Shown: positions 19,934-32,296, counted from the stretch's first letter. The stretch: DNA of 64,000 bases from Alkalimarinus coralli (GCF_023650515.1 NZ_CP096016.1:3970001-4034000), one strand, 5' to 3'. A program made the numbers and translations. The notes: generated from the letters alone by a model not told the origin.

Positions 19934-20794
19934 TTATACTGCTGCTGCACCGCTAACAATCTCAGACAGTTCCTGAGTAATCGCTGCTTGGCGTGCCTTG
20001 TTATACACTAGCTGCAGTTCGTTTATCATGTCACCCGCGTTATCAGTTGCGCTCTTCATCGCGATCATACGAGCGGCTTGCTCACATGCTGCGTTTTCAA
20101 CTACACCCTGATAAACCTGAGACTCTATAAAGCGAGTTAGAAGACCATCCAATAACTGTTTGGCATCTGGCTCATATAGATAATCCCAGTGGTGCTTGAA
20201 CTCATTTTCCTCTGCAGCTTGCAAAGGCAGAAGCTGAGATACAGTTGGCTCTTGTGTCATGGTGTTCACGAAACGGTTATGAACGACGTATAAACGATCG
20301 ATCTTACCTTCATCGTATGCATCTAACATCACTTTAACTGAACCAATCAAGTCAACTGCTGATGGTTGATCACCTAAGTGAGATAGAGCCGCTACAACGT
20401 TTCCGCCGTAACTTTTAAACAATGAAACCGCTTTTTGACCAATAGCACAGATGTCTATTTCAACACCTTTGTCATTCCAATCTTTCATATCTGCAACAGT
20501 CTTTTTGAACAAGTTACTGTTCAAACCACCACAGAGTCCACGATCGGTTGAAACAACAATATAGCCAACACGCTTAACTTCGCGCTCTTGCAGATACAAG
20601 TGGTTGTATTCAGGGTTCGCATTTGCAAGGTGTCCAATTACGCCACGAATTCTATCAGCGTAAGGTCGCCCCAAACTCATACGTTCCTGAGCTTTACGCA
20701 TTTTACTAGCAGCAACCATTTGCATAGCGCTGGTAATTTTCTGCGTGCTCTGAATACTTGTAATCTGATTGCGTATTTCTTTTCCGACGGCCAT
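19934..20794 (-). CDS. atpG: F1Fo ATP synthase gamma subunit
   Basis: The rotor shaft of F1. The N-terminal helix [32 protein letters not shown] and the C-terminal [33 protein letters not shown] (quoted in part in the family as the paired coiled coil) define it; both are present here at residues 1-32 and about 245-280. [12 protein letters not shown] near residue 87 is also conserved. 286 residues is normal. It sits between atpA and atpD. Confidence 0.97.
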   Translation of the reverse strand: MAVGKEIRNQITSIQSTQKITSAMQMVAASKMRKAQERMSLGRPYADRIRGVIGHLANANPEYNHLYLQEREVKRVGYIVVSTDRGLCGGLNSNLFKKTVADMKDWNDKGVEIDICAIGQKAVSLFKSYGGNVVAALSHLGDQPSAVDLIGSVKVMLDAYDEGKIDRLYVVHNRFVNTMTQEPTVSQLLPLQAAEENEFKHHWDYLYEPDAKQLLDGLLTRFIESQVYQGVVENAACEQAARMIAMKSATDNAGDMINELQLVYNKARQAAITQELSEIVSGAAAV

Positions 20795-20865
20795 ATATTT
20801 ACCCTAATGGATTGACGACGCCTGTCATCAAGTTATTTATCAATTTAACGACAGGCTATTCGCAA

Positions 20866-22410
20866 TTACCAAGTCTGAGTAGCTTTAAATTTCTCAATGG
20901 CAGCTTTAAGACCATCAGCGATTTCATTGTTATAATCGCCTTTTTCGTTGATCTTAGCCAACAAGTCCGCTTGTTCAGCGTTCATGTAAGAGATCAAAGA
21001 AGCCTCAAAATCTACCACTTTCTTAACTTCTACATCATCAAGGAAGCCTTCGTTAGCAGCATATAGAGATACCGCCATTTCAGCGACACTCATTGGGCTA
21101 TACTGCTTCTGCTTCATAAGCTCTGTAACACGTTGACCGTGCTCCAACTGCTTACGAGTAGCTTCATCAAGGTCAGAAGCGAACTGAGCAAAAGCTGCCA
21201 ATTCACGGTACTGAGCCAATGCCAGACGAATACCACCACCTAACTTCTTGATGACTTTAGTCTGTGCGGCACCACCTACACGAGAAACCGAAATACCCGC
21301 ATTCATCGACGGGCGAATACCCGCGTTAAACAGGCTCGATTCAAGGAAGATCTGACCGTCGGTAATCGAGATTACGTTAGTCGGTACGAATGCAGATACG
21401 TCACCAGCTTGAGTCTCGATAATTGGAAGTGCAGTCAAAGAACCCGTTTGGCCTTTAACTTCACCGTTGGTGAACTTTTCTACATAGTCAGCGTTTACGC
21501 GTGATGCACGCTCTAGCAAACGTGAGTGCAAGTAGAAAACGTCACCTGGATATGCTTCACGACCTGGCGGACGACGTAACAATAGAGAGATCTGACGATA
21601 TGCCCAAGCCTGCTTGGTCAAATCATCAAATACAATCAGAGCGTCTTCACCACGATCACGGAAGTACTCACCCATTGTACAACCAGCGTATGGAGCCAGG
21701 AACTGCATTGCTGCAGGGTCTGATGCGCCAGCGGCTACAACGATAGTGTGATCCATTGCACCGTGCTCTTCGAGCTTACGTACAACAGCAGCGATAGAAG
21801 ATTGCTTCTGACCAATCGCTACGTATACACACTTAATGCCGGTGTCTTTCTGGTTAATAATCGCATCGATTGCAATAGCCGTCTTACCTATCTGACGGTC
21901 ACCGATAATCAACTCACGCTGACCACGGCCAATTGGAACCATTGAGTCGATCGCTTTAAGACCGATCTGAACAGGCTCATCAACAGATTGACGTTCGATT
22001 ACGCCTGGTGCAACTTTTTCGATTGCATCAGTAAGGTTAGTATCGATAGGGCCTTTGCCATCGATAGGGTTACCTAGCGTATCTACAACGCGACCCAGAA
22101 GTTGTTCACCAACAGGTACTTCAAGAATTCGGCCAGTACATTTGGCTTTTTGACCTTCGGCCAAGCCATTGTAATCACCCAATACTACGACACCTACAGA
22201 ATCACGCTCCAAGTTAAGCGCCATGCCGTAAACACCGTTTTCAAATTCAACCATCTCACCGTACATTACGTCGGCAAGACCATGGACTAGAACGATACCA
22301 TCAGAAACACTGACGATAGTGCCCTCATTACGGGCTTCAGAAGATACATCGAGCTTCTCAATGCGCTTCTTGATGATTTCGCTAATCTCAGCAGGATTTA
22401 ATTGCTGCAT
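20866..22410 (-). CDS. atpA: F1Fo ATP synthase alpha subunit
   Basis: The non-catalytic nucleotide-binding subunit of the F1 hexamer. It begins [20 protein letters not shown], with the P-loop GDRQIGKT at residues 170-177, and ends in the helical domain. [15 protein letters not shown] near residue 375 is the expected alpha signature. 514 residues is standard. It is 71 bases from both atpH (upstream) and atpG (downstream), within the usual operon order. Confidence 0.98.
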   Translation of the reverse strand: MQQLNPAEISEIIKKRIEKLDVSSEARNEGTIVSVSDGIVLVHGLADVMYGEMVEFENGVYGMALNLERDSVGVVVLGDYNGLAEGQKAKCTGRILEVPVGEQLLGRVVDTLGNPIDGKGPIDTNLTDAIEKVAPGVIERQSVDEPVQIGLKAIDSMVPIGRGQRELIIGDRQIGKTAIAIDAIINQKDTGIKCVYVAIGQKQSSIAAVVRKLEEHGAMDHTIVVAAGASDPAAMQFLAPYAGCTMGEYFRDRGEDALIVFDDLTKQAWAYRQISLLLRRPPGREAYPGDVFYLHSRLLERASRVNADYVEKFTNGEVKGQTGSLTALPIIETQAGDVSAFVPTNVISITDGQIFLESSLFNAGIRPSMNAGISVSRVGGAAQTKVIKKLGGGIRLALAQYRELAAFAQFASDLDEATRKQLEHGQRVTELMKQKQYSPMSVAEMAVSLYAANEGFLDDVEVKKVVDFEASLISYMNAEQADLLAKINEKGDYNNEIADGLKAAIEKFKATQTW

Positions 22411-22481
22411 GCAAATGTCCTCAAAAAAGAGTCCTTAAACCTAAGTCATTAATCCAGGTATTTAGACCTGAATAGTGTCGC

Positions 22482-23018
22482 CTAGGAATTAATTGCCTCG
22501 GCCAATTTCGCAAGTTTTCCACGAACAGAACCGTCGATAACCAGATCCTCAGCTCTCATAATCACGCCACCCAGAAGTTCTGAGTTAGTCGTAGAGCTGA
22601 TATTTACTTTTCGATCCAGTTTTTTAGTTAGTGCTTGTGCCAGTTGGTCTTGCTGCTCCGCACTCAATTCGAATGCGCTTTCAACTTCAACCTCAACAGA
22701 TCGTTCCTGTTGGGCCTTGAATAGCTCAAATAAGGCAGCAATTTCTGGTAGCAATGTCAGCCGTTTGTTGTCAGCAAGAACCGAAATAAAGTTCTTGCCT
22801 TCTTCTGACAGCTTGCCGTCACAAACACTTACAAACGTTTCAGCCTTCTTTTCACTGGTTAGTGAAGGATGATCCAAAACGTTCTTCATGTTCTGATCAG
22901 CAGCTACCGCAGCACTAAAGCCCAGCATGGCAGACCATTCTGCCAATGCATTCTGGCTTTGCGCAGCAGCATAAGCCGCTTTTGCGTATGGCCGGGCTAC
23001 CGTTGTTAACTCTGCCAT
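22482..23018 (-). CDS. atpH: F1Fo ATP synthase delta subunit
   Basis: Connects the peripheral b stalk to the top of F1. The N-terminal helical bundle begins TVARPYAKAAYAAA, and the C-terminal part has the LLGGVIMRAEDLVIDGSVRGKL signature. 178 residues. The gene is 12 bases after atpF, implying tight co-translation. Confidence 0.96.
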   Translation of the reverse strand: MAELTTVARPYAKAAYAAAQSQNALAEWSAMLGFSAAVAADQNMKNVLDHPSLTSEKKAETFVSVCDGKLSEEGKNFISVLADNKRLTLLPEIAALFELFKAQQERSVEVEVESAFELSAEQQDQLAQALTKKLDRKVNISSTTNSELLGGVIMRAEDLVIDGSVRGKLAKLAEAINS

Positions 23019-23030
23019 ATCAAACCTCTC

Positions 23031-23501
23031 TTATAGTTCAGCGGCAAGCTTATTAAGCAAGTCGCCATGAACGTTAGAATCAATAGAGGTTTGCAGAATT
23101 TTCTCGGCACCCGCTACAGCAATGGCTGCGACTTCAGCACGCAGTGCCTCTTTCGCACGATTGCTTTCCTGTTCGATTTCAGCTTTCGCTGCTGCAACCA
23201 AACGCTCACCTTCTTCACGAGCTTGCTCTTTAGCTTCCTCGACGATTTGGGCAGAACGCTTGTTTGCTTGCTCGATCAGTTCAGCCGCCTGTAACTTAGC
23301 TTCGCGTAATTCTTGTTTAGCCTTTTCCTGGGCCAAATCAAGATCACGGGATGCACGATCAGCAGCATCTAAACCATCCGCAATTTTCTTCTGTCTTTCT
23401 TTCAGCGCTTCCATCACTGGAGGCCAAACGTATTTCATACAAAATACGACAAAGATAAAGAATGAGATGGCTTGACCAATCATTGTCAAGTTAATGTTCA
23501 C
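23031..23501 (-). CDS. atpF: F1Fo ATP synthase b subunit
   Basis: The peripheral stalk subunit. It has one N-terminal membrane helix ([20 protein letters not shown]) followed by a long charged coiled coil rich in Ala, Glu and Lys, and ends in [11 protein letters not shown]. 156 residues matches the E. coli-type b subunit; no second b' gene is present, so the stalk is a homodimer. Confidence 0.96.
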   Translation of the reverse strand: MNINLTMIGQAISFFIFVVFCMKYVWPPVMEALKERQKKIADGLDAADRASRDLDLAQEKAKQELREAKLQAAELIEQANKRSAQIVEEAKEQAREEGERLVAAAKAEIEQESNRAKEALRAEVAAIAVAGAEKILQTSIDSNVHGDLLNKLAAEL

Positions 23502-23572
23502 GTCAACACCTCTCGCAGTTATTAAGTAAACCTATTAAATGTAAAAACCAGGGTTTCACTTATAACAGCAAA

Positions 23573-23845
<273 letters not shown>

Positions 23846-23946
23846 TTAAGTGATTAAAGTTAAAGTTAAAGTTTTAAAGCTAAGGTTGAAACTACTACTA
23901 ACAGTCTATTACTAAAGAACTCACGGCCTATTACAAAATAGACTGC

Positions 23947-24786
<840 letters not shown>

Positions 24787-24793
24787 TCAAACT

Positions 24794-25195
24794 CTATTTC
24801 CGCTGTGGCTGATGACTCAGCAAAAGCGGAGTCAGCCAATTCGTCGTTAATACAATAATAAAGGTTGCAAACAGCGCTAAAACGTTTAACGGTTTTACTG
24901 ACACAAAAACCACAGTAAACAGAACTGCAGTTAACGCCAGTTTTACTGCTTCACCTTTATAAAAGGAGTTAACTATCTGACGTGCGGCTCTCGCACCCGT
25001 GTGAGCAAAGGCTTTATAAGCAAAATAAATATTAGGCAGTATAAACACGAGCCCACCCAGTAGTGCCGAGTACGCTGCTACCTGATCTTTCAGCAAAAAA
25101 CCGACACTTATTATCAGGGTAGCTCCCAACTGAACCCCAATTAATCGGTAAATTGCCGGTCGCTTAATTCCGGAAACTGTTTTCTTACCGCTCAT
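24794..25195 (-). CDS. atpI: ATP synthase protein I
   Basis: A 133-residue membrane protein with four hydrophobic segments (for example LGATLIISVGFLL and SALLGGLVFILPNIYFAY). It is the usual first gene of the atp operon and is thought to help assemble the c ring or handle Mg2+. The assignment depends on both sequence pattern and position 16 bases before atpB. Confidence 0.9.
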   Translation of the reverse strand: MSGKKTVSGIKRPAIYRLIGVQLGATLIISVGFLLKDQVAAYSALLGGLVFILPNIYFAYKAFAHTGARAARQIVNSFYKGEAVKLALTAVLFTVVFVSVKPLNVLALFATFIIVLTTNWLTPLLLSHQPQRK

Positions 25196-25597
25196 GCACT
25201 CTCACAATACAAAATGCATTCTCGCTAAATCAAATGCTGTAACGCTCCACCCAAATGTTTTGGGTTTCAGCCGTATACAGGCTTCCACAATTGTGCGATT
25301 CCGCTTTTAAAACCCCGCCAAACAAGGTGATATTAATAGCCGCCACCTCAGGCGAGGCAAATTATATTGATTAACTGGCCAGCATTCAACAAAAAAGGGC
25401 CGTTTATCGTGGTTTTAGTATAAAAATTTGGCTATTTTTTAATCTAAGATAAGTGTATATAAAACAACCAAAATACAAGTTGTATGAGCAAATTATAGAT
25501 TCACCTATATATGGTATAACAGTCGTTTTAAACACCTGTTTAAATCAAATTCATTCGACAGGATGATTTGTGTGAAGTTTGGTAATTTTGATATTTA
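25196..25597. promoter_or_regulatory. parB-atpI intergenic region, probable atp operon promoter
   Basis: About 400 bases of AT-rich DNA upstream of atpI. On the minus strand TTGCCT and TATTAA are spaced by 16 bases about 150 bases before atpI and could form the promoter, but this is a weak call. A short inverted repeat, ATCACTTTATGTGAT, overlaps the parB stop. No small gene seen. Confidence 0.4.
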
Positions 25598-26464
25598 TCA
25601 CTTTATGTGATTTAAGATTCCATCCAGTTCGTCAACACTGCTGTATTGAATAACCAGTTTTCCCTTTCCTTTTGAAGTATGATTAATAGCCACTTTCGCA
25701 CCTATTCTTTCAGAAAGATCCTGTTGCAGCCGGCGAATATCCGGATCTACTTTTTTGGCTTCCTTTGGATGGTCTTTCTGCTCTTGCAGCTTTCTGACTA
25801 ATGCTTCGGTCTGCCTCACCGACAACGACTTGGCAATGACCTGGTTTGCAGCCTGAAGCTGTAATTCTGGCGACAGTGACAACATAGCTCGACCATGGCC
25901 CATTTCGAGGTCGCCATGCTCAAGCATTACTTTCACTTCGTTAGAGAGACCTATCAAGCGCAACAGATTGGTCACTGTGGAGCGGGACTTACCAACCGCC
26001 TGAGCGACCTCTTGCTGGGTTAGCTCAAACTCATCTTGAAGTCGCTGAAGGGCTATTGCCTCTTCCATGGCATTGAGATTTTCTCGCTGGATGTTTTCAA
26101 TCAGTGCCATTGCCACGGCCGCTTCATCAGGGACATCCCTAATGATTGCAGGCACCCGATCAAGGCCTGCCAACTGAGTTGCCCGCCAACGACGCTCACC
26201 GGCAATAATTTCGTACCGGCTTTCAGCAATGGGCCTTACGATAATCGGTTGCATCACACCCTGCTGCTGAATTGACTCTGCAAGCTCTTCCAGCGCATCA
26301 GGATCCATATCCCGTCTAGGCTGATAAACGCCGCGCTGAACCAAGTCAACGGGTAGCTCTCTTAACTCACCATCCTGGGTAGCTTCGGTTTGGAGCTTAA
26401 CCTTTGAACCCGCTAATAACGCACCCAAACCGCGTTCGCCTAAACCTCGTTTCTTTGCAACCAT
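25598..26464 (-). CDS. parB: Chromosome partitioning protein ParB (CTPase, parS-binding)
   Basis: Binds parS, slides along DNA as a CTP-dependent clamp and works with ParA to segregate origins. The N-terminal KKRGLGERGLGALLAG start, the CTP-binding GERRWRATQLAGLDRVPAIIRD segment, ALIENIQRENLN, and the helix-turn-helix TQQEVAQAVGKSRSTVTNLLRL are all present. The C-terminal dimer domain ends the protein. The ATG at 26464 is preferred over an upstream TTG in frame. Two matching parS sites lie 18-19 kb away inside recF. Confidence 0.97.
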   Translation of the reverse strand: MVAKKRGLGERGLGALLAGSKVKLQTEATQDGELRELPVDLVQRGVYQPRRDMDPDALEELAESIQQQGVMQPIIVRPIAESRYEIIAGERRWRATQLAGLDRVPAIIRDVPDEAAVAMALIENIQRENLNAMEEAIALQRLQDEFELTQQEVAQAVGKSRSTVTNLLRLIGLSNEVKVMLEHGDLEMGHGRAMLSLSPELQLQAANQVIAKSLSVRQTEALVRKLQEQKDHPKEAKKVDPDIRRLQQDLSERIGAKVAINHTSKGKGKLVIQYSSVDELDGILNHIK

Positions 26465-26595
26465 GATCAACCTTAATCGTTTGTCTTTCTAACCAACAGG
26501 GAGTAACAGAATTAGCTAATGAGTTTGAATATTAATACCCACATCAAGTTATCTGAAATAAGCCTTCTGGGGAAGCTCTCAGCTATAAAGCCAGC

Positions 26596-27393
26596 CTAAG
26601 CCAACGCTGCTGCTTTTTCCTTAGCCTTGGCTTTAGTCTTACGAACAACTTCTCCTGCGAGAGCCAGATAAGATAAGGCCCCCTTTGAGCCCTTATCGTA
26701 TTTCAAAGCGGGAAGTCCGTAACTTGGCGCTTCTGCCAACCTGATATTCCTGGGTATAACTGACCCATAAACCTGATCCCCAAAATATTCTTGAAGCTGA
26801 GATGAAACATCTCGAGTTAGGCTATTACGGGGGTCATACATTGTCCTCAATATACCTTCTATCTCAAGCGAGGGGTTAATTGTTTCCCTTATCTGCTCAA
26901 TGGTATTCATCAATGCAGCCAGACCTTCAAGTGCATAATATTCACACTGCATTGGGATAATCACACTATCGGATGCCGACAGAGCATTAACGGTCAGCAT
27001 GTTAAGAGAAGGTGGGCAATCAATCAAAATAAAGTCATAGTTTTCTCTAACTTTATTAAGCGCCAGCCTGAGGCGGTGCTCGCGGCCGATTTCATTTAAT
27101 AGCTCAACCTCAGCCGCCGTCACATCGCCATTGGCAGGAATAACATCAAAGCCAGACTCTTCAGCCCGCACAATCACTTCATTGATATCGGCTTTCTTTG
27201 TTAACACATCATAAGCGGTTTTATTCACCTCATTTTTGTCAACACCACTTCCCATCGTAGCGTTTCCTTGAGGATCAAGGTCAACCATTAATATTTTTCG
27301 CTTGGTAGCCGCCAACGACGCAGACAGATTAACGCAGGTTGTTGTTTTGCCTACGCCACCCTTTTGATTGGTAACGGCAAATATTCGTGCCAT
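26596..27393 (-). CDS. parA: Chromosome partitioning ATPase ParA (Soj)
   Basis: A deviant Walker-type ATPase that binds nucleoid DNA and is stimulated by ParB. The Walker A KGGVGKTT is at residues 11-18, DLDPQGNATMGSGVD follows, and DFILIDCPPSLNMLTVNAL carries Walker B. 265 residues with no N-terminal DNA-binding domain, as in chromosomal (not plasmid type Ia) ParA. It lies between rsmG and parB in the conserved order. Confidence 0.97.
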   Translation of the reverse strand: MARIFAVTNQKGGVGKTTTCVNLSASLAATKRKILMVDLDPQGNATMGSGVDKNEVNKTAYDVLTKKADINEVIVRAEESGFDVIPANGDVTAAEVELLNEIGREHRLRLALNKVRENYDFILIDCPPSLNMLTVNALSASDSVIIPMQCEYYALEGLAALMNTIEQIRETINPSLEIEGILRTMYDPRNSLTRDVSSQLQEYFGDQVYGSVIPRNIRLAEAPSYGLPALKYDKGSKGALSYLALAGEVVRKTKAKAKEKAAALA

Positions 27394-27419
27394 ACCTGAC
27401 TCTCCTATAACGTGATAAT

Positions 27420-28121
27420 CTATCTGGTTTTGCGGATAATAATAAGATGTCTTTCGCCATCACTGCCGGGCACCTCCAGCGAATGGCTTTGTTCTACTTT
27501 ATATCCATCCGGCAAGCTAGTCAGCTCTTCTTCAGGAAATACCCCCTTCATCGCCAAAAACTGCCCTCTATCATCAACTAAATGAGAACACCAGCCAACC
27601 ATATTTTCGATTGCGCTGAAGGCCCTTGAGATGACTTGATCAAACGGCTGTTGCGGCTTAAATTCTTCTACTCGACCATGCACAACCGTAACGTTGCCAA
27701 GCCCCATCTCTAACTTACATTGCGTTAGAAAACGTGTCTTCTTGCCATTGCTGTCGAGCAAGGTAAAACGGGTTTCTGGAAACAAGATGGCTAGTGGAAT
27801 ACCGGGTAACCCTGGCCCAGTCCCCACATCAATAATATTCTCCCCCTTAACCCAAGGCACAATACTAAGAGAGTCTATTAAATGACGAGTCAGCATCTCT
27901 TCCGGGTTGCGCACAGCGGTAAGGTTGTATGCCTTATTCCACTTGTTCAGCAGCGTTAAGTAACTCAGCAGCTGGCTAGACTGCGGCTCAATTAGGCTCA
28001 CGCCTAACTGATTAGCCCCATCAACCAGGCGGGATCTGTACTCTTCACTTTGAATCCCGTCTAAGGTGTTTGAACGTTCTTTACTGGTACGTGCTTGCAC
28101 TGAACTGTTTTTATTACGCAA
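27420..28121 (-). CDS. rsmG: 16S rRNA (guanine527-N7)-methyltransferase
   Basis: SAM-dependent methylase of 16S rRNA G527. Core motifs: [24 protein letters not shown] up to residue about 80, [17 protein letters not shown] as the SAM loop, and [12 protein letters not shown]. The TTG start at 28121 overlaps the mnmG 3' end by eight bases and gives 233 residues, about 20 longer than typical; a GTG at 28100 is an alternative. No ATG exists before the conserved core, so the exact start is uncertain. Confidence 0.95.
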   Translation of the reverse strand: MRNKNSSVQARTSKERSNTLDGIQSEEYRSRLVDGANQLGVSLIEPQSSQLLSYLTLLNKWNKAYNLTAVRNPEEMLTRHLIDSLSIVPWVKGENIIDVGTGPGLPGIPLAILFPETRFTLLDSNGKKTRFLTQCKLEMGLGNVTVVHGRVEEFKPQQPFDQVISRAFSAIENMVGWCSHLVDDRGQFLAMKGVFPEEELTSLPDGYKVEQSHSLEVPGSDGERHLIIIRKTR

Positions 28122-30000
28122 TTTCTTTTCTCACCATGGAACGCTTTTTCAGATAGATAATCAACAGTGAGACTGCAGCTGGAGTAACGCCAGGTATCCG
28201 TGAGGCCTGTGCAATAGTTTCAGGGCGAACATCTTTTAGCTTCGATGTTAGCTCGTTAGATAACCCTGGTATATTGTCGTAGTCAAAGTCACTCGGCAGC
28301 AGCGTGTTTTCATGACGGCGCAAACGTTCGATCTCATCTTGCTGACGGCTGATATAGCCTTCATATTTCACTTGTATTTCAATCTGTTCGGCAACACTAT
28401 CATCATCAATGGTTTGGCCACCGATTTCAGCTATTTTTGGATAATCCAACTCTGGGCGGCGGAGCAGGTCAGACAGACTATATTCCCTATTTAAAGGGTG
28501 CTCAAGATACTTGTTGGCAATACCTGCCTGCTCAGATTTTGGCTGAATCCAGGTTTTGTCCAAGCGAACCCTTTCACTCTCGATTGACTCACGCTTTTTA
28601 GAAAAAGCAGCCCAGCGCTCATCGTCAACCAGCCCAAGCTCTCGGCCTTTTTCCGTCAACCGCAAGTCAGCATTGTCTTCTCTCAGAATCAGTCTGTATT
28701 CTGCCCGGCTGGTAAACATTCGATAGGGTTCACTGGTACCTAGCGTAATCAGATCATCAACCAATACACCGATATAAGCCTCATCACGTCTTGGATACCA
28801 TGCATCTTTGCCCTGAGCCCTGAGTGATGCGTTAATCCCGGCCAATAACCCTTGTGCTCCTGCTTCTTCATAGCCGGTTGTACCGTTTATCTGGCCGGCA
28901 AAGAAAAGGTTGTTGATAAACTTTGTTTCCAGGGAGTGTTTAAGATCCTGCGGGTTGAAGTAGTCATACTCGATCGCATAACCCGGACGGGTTATATGTG
29001 CGTTTTCAAACCCTTTCATTGAGCGCACAAGCTCAAGCTGCACATCAAACGGTAAACTGGTAGAAATACCGTTTGGGTATAACTCATGAGTCGTTAACCC
29101 TTCAGGTTCAACAAATATCTGGTGCGAGCTTTTATCCGCAAAGCGATTAACCTTATCTTCAATCGACGGACAATAGCGGGGACCAACCCCCTCTATAACA
29201 CCACTAAACATGGGCGACCGGTCAAACCCACCTCGTATAATTTCATGGGTTCGCTCATTGGTATGAGTCACAAAACAGCTAATTTGCTCAGGGTGATCGC
29301 TCAACTTGCCCATGTACGACATAACAGGCGTTGGTGTATCGCCAGGTTGCTCAGCCATCACGGTGAAATCAACGGATCTTGCATCGATACGCGGTGGAGT
29401 GCCCGTTTTTAATCGCCCCACCCTAAATGGCAACTCTCTCAACCGATTAGCCAAAGCGATTGACGGTGGATCTCCCGCTCGACCACCCGAGTGGTTCTCT
29501 AAGCCGATATGAATCCGTCCACCCAGAAATGTTCCCGCTGTCAGCACGACACTGTCAGCGTGGAAACGGACTCCCATGTTAGTGATCACCCCTTTAACCT
29601 GATCACCTTCGACAATTAGGTCATCTGCTGATTGCTGGAATATTTCCAGATTTGCCTGGTTTTCAAGTATTGAACGCACAGCAGCTTTGTATAGTACTCG
29701 GTCAGCTTGTGCTCGGGTTGCTCTAACCGCAGGGCCTTTGCGCGAGTTAAGCACTCTAAACTGGATGCCGCCTTTATCTGTGGCCAGTGCCATTGCACCG
29801 CCCAGCGCATCGATTTCTTTAACCAAGTGGCTTTTGCCAATACCGCCAATAGCAGGGTTACAGGACATCTGGCCCAACGTTTCAATGTTATGGGTCAGCA
29901 ACAAAGTCTGGCTCCCCATTCGAGCAGCAGCCAAAGCAGCTTCTGTACCTGCATGCCCACCGCCAATAACAATTACATCAAAACGTTTTGGAAAATCCAC
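28114..30000 (-). CDS. mnmG: tRNA uridine 5-carboxymethylaminomethyl modification enzyme MnmG (GidA)
   Basis: With MnmE it modifies U34 of several tRNAs. The FAD-binding [19 protein letters not shown] is near residues 11-29, [22 protein letters not shown] follows, and [14 protein letters not shown] is the second FAD motif. The C-terminal tRNA-binding region ends near the stop. 628 residues is standard. It overlaps rsmG; upstream is an AT-rich gap with DnaA boxes. Its partner mnmE is 4.5 kb away. Confidence 0.97.
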   Translation of the reverse strand: MDFPKRFDVIVIGGGHAGTEAALAAARMGSQTLLLTHNIETLGQMSCNPAIGGIGKSHLVKEIDALGGAMALATDKGGIQFRVLNSRKGPAVRATRAQADRVLYKAAVRSILENQANLEIFQQSADDLIVEGDQVKGVITNMGVRFHADSVVLTAGTFLGGRIHIGLENHSGGRAGDPPSIALANRLRELPFRVGRLKTGTPPRIDARSVDFTVMAEQPGDTPTPVMSYMGKLSDHPEQISCFVTHTNERTHEIIRGGFDRSPMFSGVIEGVGPRYCPSIEDKVNRFADKSSHQIFVEPEGLTTHELYPNGISTSLPFDVQLELVRSMKGFENAHITRPGYAIEYDYFNPQDLKHSLETKFINNLFFAGQINGTTGYEEAGAQGLLAGINASLRAQGKDAWYPRRDEAYIGVLVDDLITLGTSEPYRMFTSRAEYRLILREDNADLRLTEKGRELGLVDDERWAAFSKKRESIESERVRLDKTWIQPKSEQAGIANKYLEHPLNREYSLSDLLRRPELDYPKIAEIGGQTIDDDSVAEQIEIQVKYEGYISRQQDEIERLRRHENTLLPSDFDYDNIPGLSNELTSKLKDVRPETIAQASRIPGVTPAAVSLLIIYLKKRSMVRKEIA

Positions 30001-30412
30001 AGCCTTACCTCATTAAACATTAAGCCAGTTAAAAACATGCCAGCTCTTACAAACAGCCGCGTAGTATAATATCAAAGCCATAGGGTTTCAGCATAAACTG
30101 TGTAATTTTTAATCAAAAAATAAACTTTTTAGTTTAACTTACAAAGATCTCTACAAAATTAGAGTAAACAACCTAATTTTAATTATTTTCAAAGACTTAT
30201 AGAAACAACTTAATAAAAGTTATTAATGAAGTTATCCACATGATTATTTTCTATACTTCTAAGTGAATAAAAGCATAAGACACTGTTATTTAATGAGTTA
30301 TTTTTATATAAAAATACGAACACAGTGTTCATCAAAAAACTTATCCACAACAAAAGTAGAAAAAGTAATCACTTTTTCTACTTATTCACAATAATTCAAT
30401 TAGCTGCTCATT
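30001..30412. other. AT-rich gap upstream of mnmG with a DnaA-box cluster (possible secondary or ancestral oriC)
   Basis: Two perfect DnaA boxes TTATCCACA (30232-30240 and 30341-30349), one TTATTCACA (30382-30390) and one 8/9 match in the opposite direction (AGTGAATAA, 30262-30270) lie in a strongly AT-rich region. In E. coli oriC is next to mnmG (gidA); in pseudomonads it is next to dnaA. The region must also hold the mnmG promoter. Whether it fires, titrates DnaA or regulates mnmG is not known. Confidence 0.6.
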
Positions 30413-32296
30413 TTAGGGGTTATCCCCTCTAAGCTGCCTCACTTCTGCCTCCAGCCCTGCAGCAGTAACCTCTTCCGGCCTCCAACGACGCCCCCCGACA
30501 ATATTAACCTTTGACCAAAACCGCTTGGGTAAGCGACTAAATGCAGGGCCATCTTTGTTGCTAAAGAAACTCCCCCATAAGCCTTGCAGTGCAAGTGTCA
30601 CCACTTCTACCGGATTACGCTCAAGTATTGTCTCGACGCCCCCGCGAAATTCATTCATTTCACCGGTTTTTGTCAGCTTTCCTTCGGGGAAAATGCACAC
30701 TAATTGGCCCTGCTCAAGCTCTCTTGAGATCGAATCAAATGCCTGTTGATAAACCTCTTCGTCTTTATGGCGAGGCGCTATAGGAATGGCTTTTGCCAAG
30801 CGAAAAATCGGCCCTAAGAATGGAGATCTGAATATTTGGTAATCCATAACAAAGCGAATAGGTCTTCTCACCGCCCCAGCCATAAGTAGCGCATCAACAA
30901 AACTGACATGGTTGCAAACCAGTACCGCAGGCCCCTCATCAGGTATAACGTCCAGGTTTTTGTGCGTCACTCTATACATTGAGTGAGACAACATCCAAAC
31001 CACAAACCGAAATGCAAACTCTGGAACTTGTGAATAAACATAAGCAGCAACAACCAGATTCATCAGGGCAATCACCAAAAAGAACTGTGGAATACTTAAG
31101 TCCAATACCCCCAGCAGCAAAATACCAGCCAGCGCGCTTCCGACCATAAATAGCGCATTCATTATATTATTGGCGGCTATGATTTGCGCTCGTCGCTCAG
31201 GCAGAGAGTTTTTCTGGATATACGCGTACAGAGGTACAATGAAAAAACCACCAAATATACCAATGCATGCCAAATCTATCAGAATTCGAAAATTACCCGG
31301 GTCTGATGCAAATGCTAACCAGTTAAAGGATTGGTCTGAATGGTAAGCAGGTATCGCACTGTATAAATCAATGCCAAAAAGAGTAAGCCCCAGGGAACCA
31401 ATAGGCACAATACCAATTTCGACCTTATGCCCAGACAACCGCTCACACAACATGGAGCCTATACCAATACCTATCGAGAACAGAGCCAACAACATAGTGA
31501 CCACAGAGGAGTCACCTTGTAGCACTTCCTTTGCGAAATTTGGAAACTGAGTTAAATATGAAGCACCTAAGAACCAAAACCATGATATAGCCATGATCGA
31601 TAAGTAAATCGCACGATCTTCCCTGGCAAATTTTAGCACTCGAAAAGTCATGCTAAAGATGTTGAAATTAAGTTTCATCGTTGGATTTGCGGACTCAGCA
31701 ACAGGGATTTTTCTACTGGCCAAATACCCGGCAACGGCGATAACAACCACAGCACAGGCTGTTAAAATTTGAGTCCCTTCAAACCCCATCAACAAACCTG
31801 CGCCTATGGTTCCAAGTAAAATCGCAACGAATGTTCCCATTTCAACCAGGGCATTCCCCCCTACCAGTTCATCATCCGCTAGATGCTGAGGCAATATTGC
31901 GTACTTAACAGGACCAAAGAATGTTGACTGTGTTCCCATCACAAACAACAACAGCAACAGTAAACTATACGACTCAGTGACAAAACACGCAGCAGCCAAC
32001 GACATAATAAAGACTTCTGCTAATTTCACCTTTCTGATAATTGATGACTTTTCATACTTGTCAGCAACCTGCCCCGCTATCGCAGAAAACAGAAAAAACG
32101 GCAAAATAAACAACCCTGCCGCCAGATTCATAACGACATTGGATTCCATTCCCATTGCTTTAGTGGCTGAAAAAGCAATCAACAACATTAAGGTATTTTT
32201 AAAAATGTTGTCGTTAAAAGCACCCAAAAACTGAGTACAGAAAAAGGGTAAAAACCGTTTGGATTTAAGAAGGCTTGACTGGTTATGTTCTTCCAT
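30413..32296 (-). CDS. MFS lysophospholipid transporter-acyltransferase fusion (LplT-PlsC)
   Basis: The N-terminal 400 or so residues form an MFS transporter of the LplT type (FFCTQFLGAFNDNIFKNTLML at the start, about 12 hydrophobic segments). The C-terminal 200 residues are a PlsC-type acyltransferase with NHVSFVDALL (the HX4D motif) and FPEGKLTKTG. In E. coli the transporter LplT and the acyltransferase Aas are separate and Aas also carries an acyl-ACP synthetase domain. Here transporter and acyltransferase are fused, but the ligase domain is absent and no such gene is adjacent. Expected role: uptake and re-acylation of lysophospholipids at the inner membrane. It interrupts the usual mnmG-mnmE neighbourhood. 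Confidence 0.85.
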   Translation of the reverse strand: MEEHNQSSLLKSKRFLPFFCTQFLGAFNDNIFKNTLMLLIAFSATKAMGMESNVVMNLAAGLFILPFFLFSAIAGQVADKYEKSSIIRKVKLAEVFIMSLAAACFVTESYSLLLLLLFVMGTQSTFFGPVKYAILPQHLADDELVGGNALVEMGTFVAILLGTIGAGLLMGFEGTQILTACAVVVIAVAGYLASRKIPVAESANPTMKLNFNIFSMTFRVLKFAREDRAIYLSIMAISWFWFLGASYLTQFPNFAKEVLQGDSSVVTMLLALFSIGIGIGSMLCERLSGHKVEIGIVPIGSLGLTLFGIDLYSAIPAYHSDQSFNWLAFASDPGNFRILIDLACIGIFGGFFIVPLYAYIQKNSLPERRAQIIAANNIMNALFMVGSALAGILLLGVLDLSIPQFFLVIALMNLVVAAYVYSQVPEFAFRFVVWMLSHSMYRVTHKNLDVIPDEGPAVLVCNHVSFVDALLMAGAVRRPIRFVMDYQIFRSPFLGPIFRLAKAIPIAPRHKDEEVYQQAFDSISRELEQGQLVCIFPEGKLTKTGEMNEFRGGVETILERNPVEVVTLALQGLWGSFFSNKDGPAFSRLPKRFWSKVNIVGGRRWRPEEVTAAGLEAEVRQLRGDNP

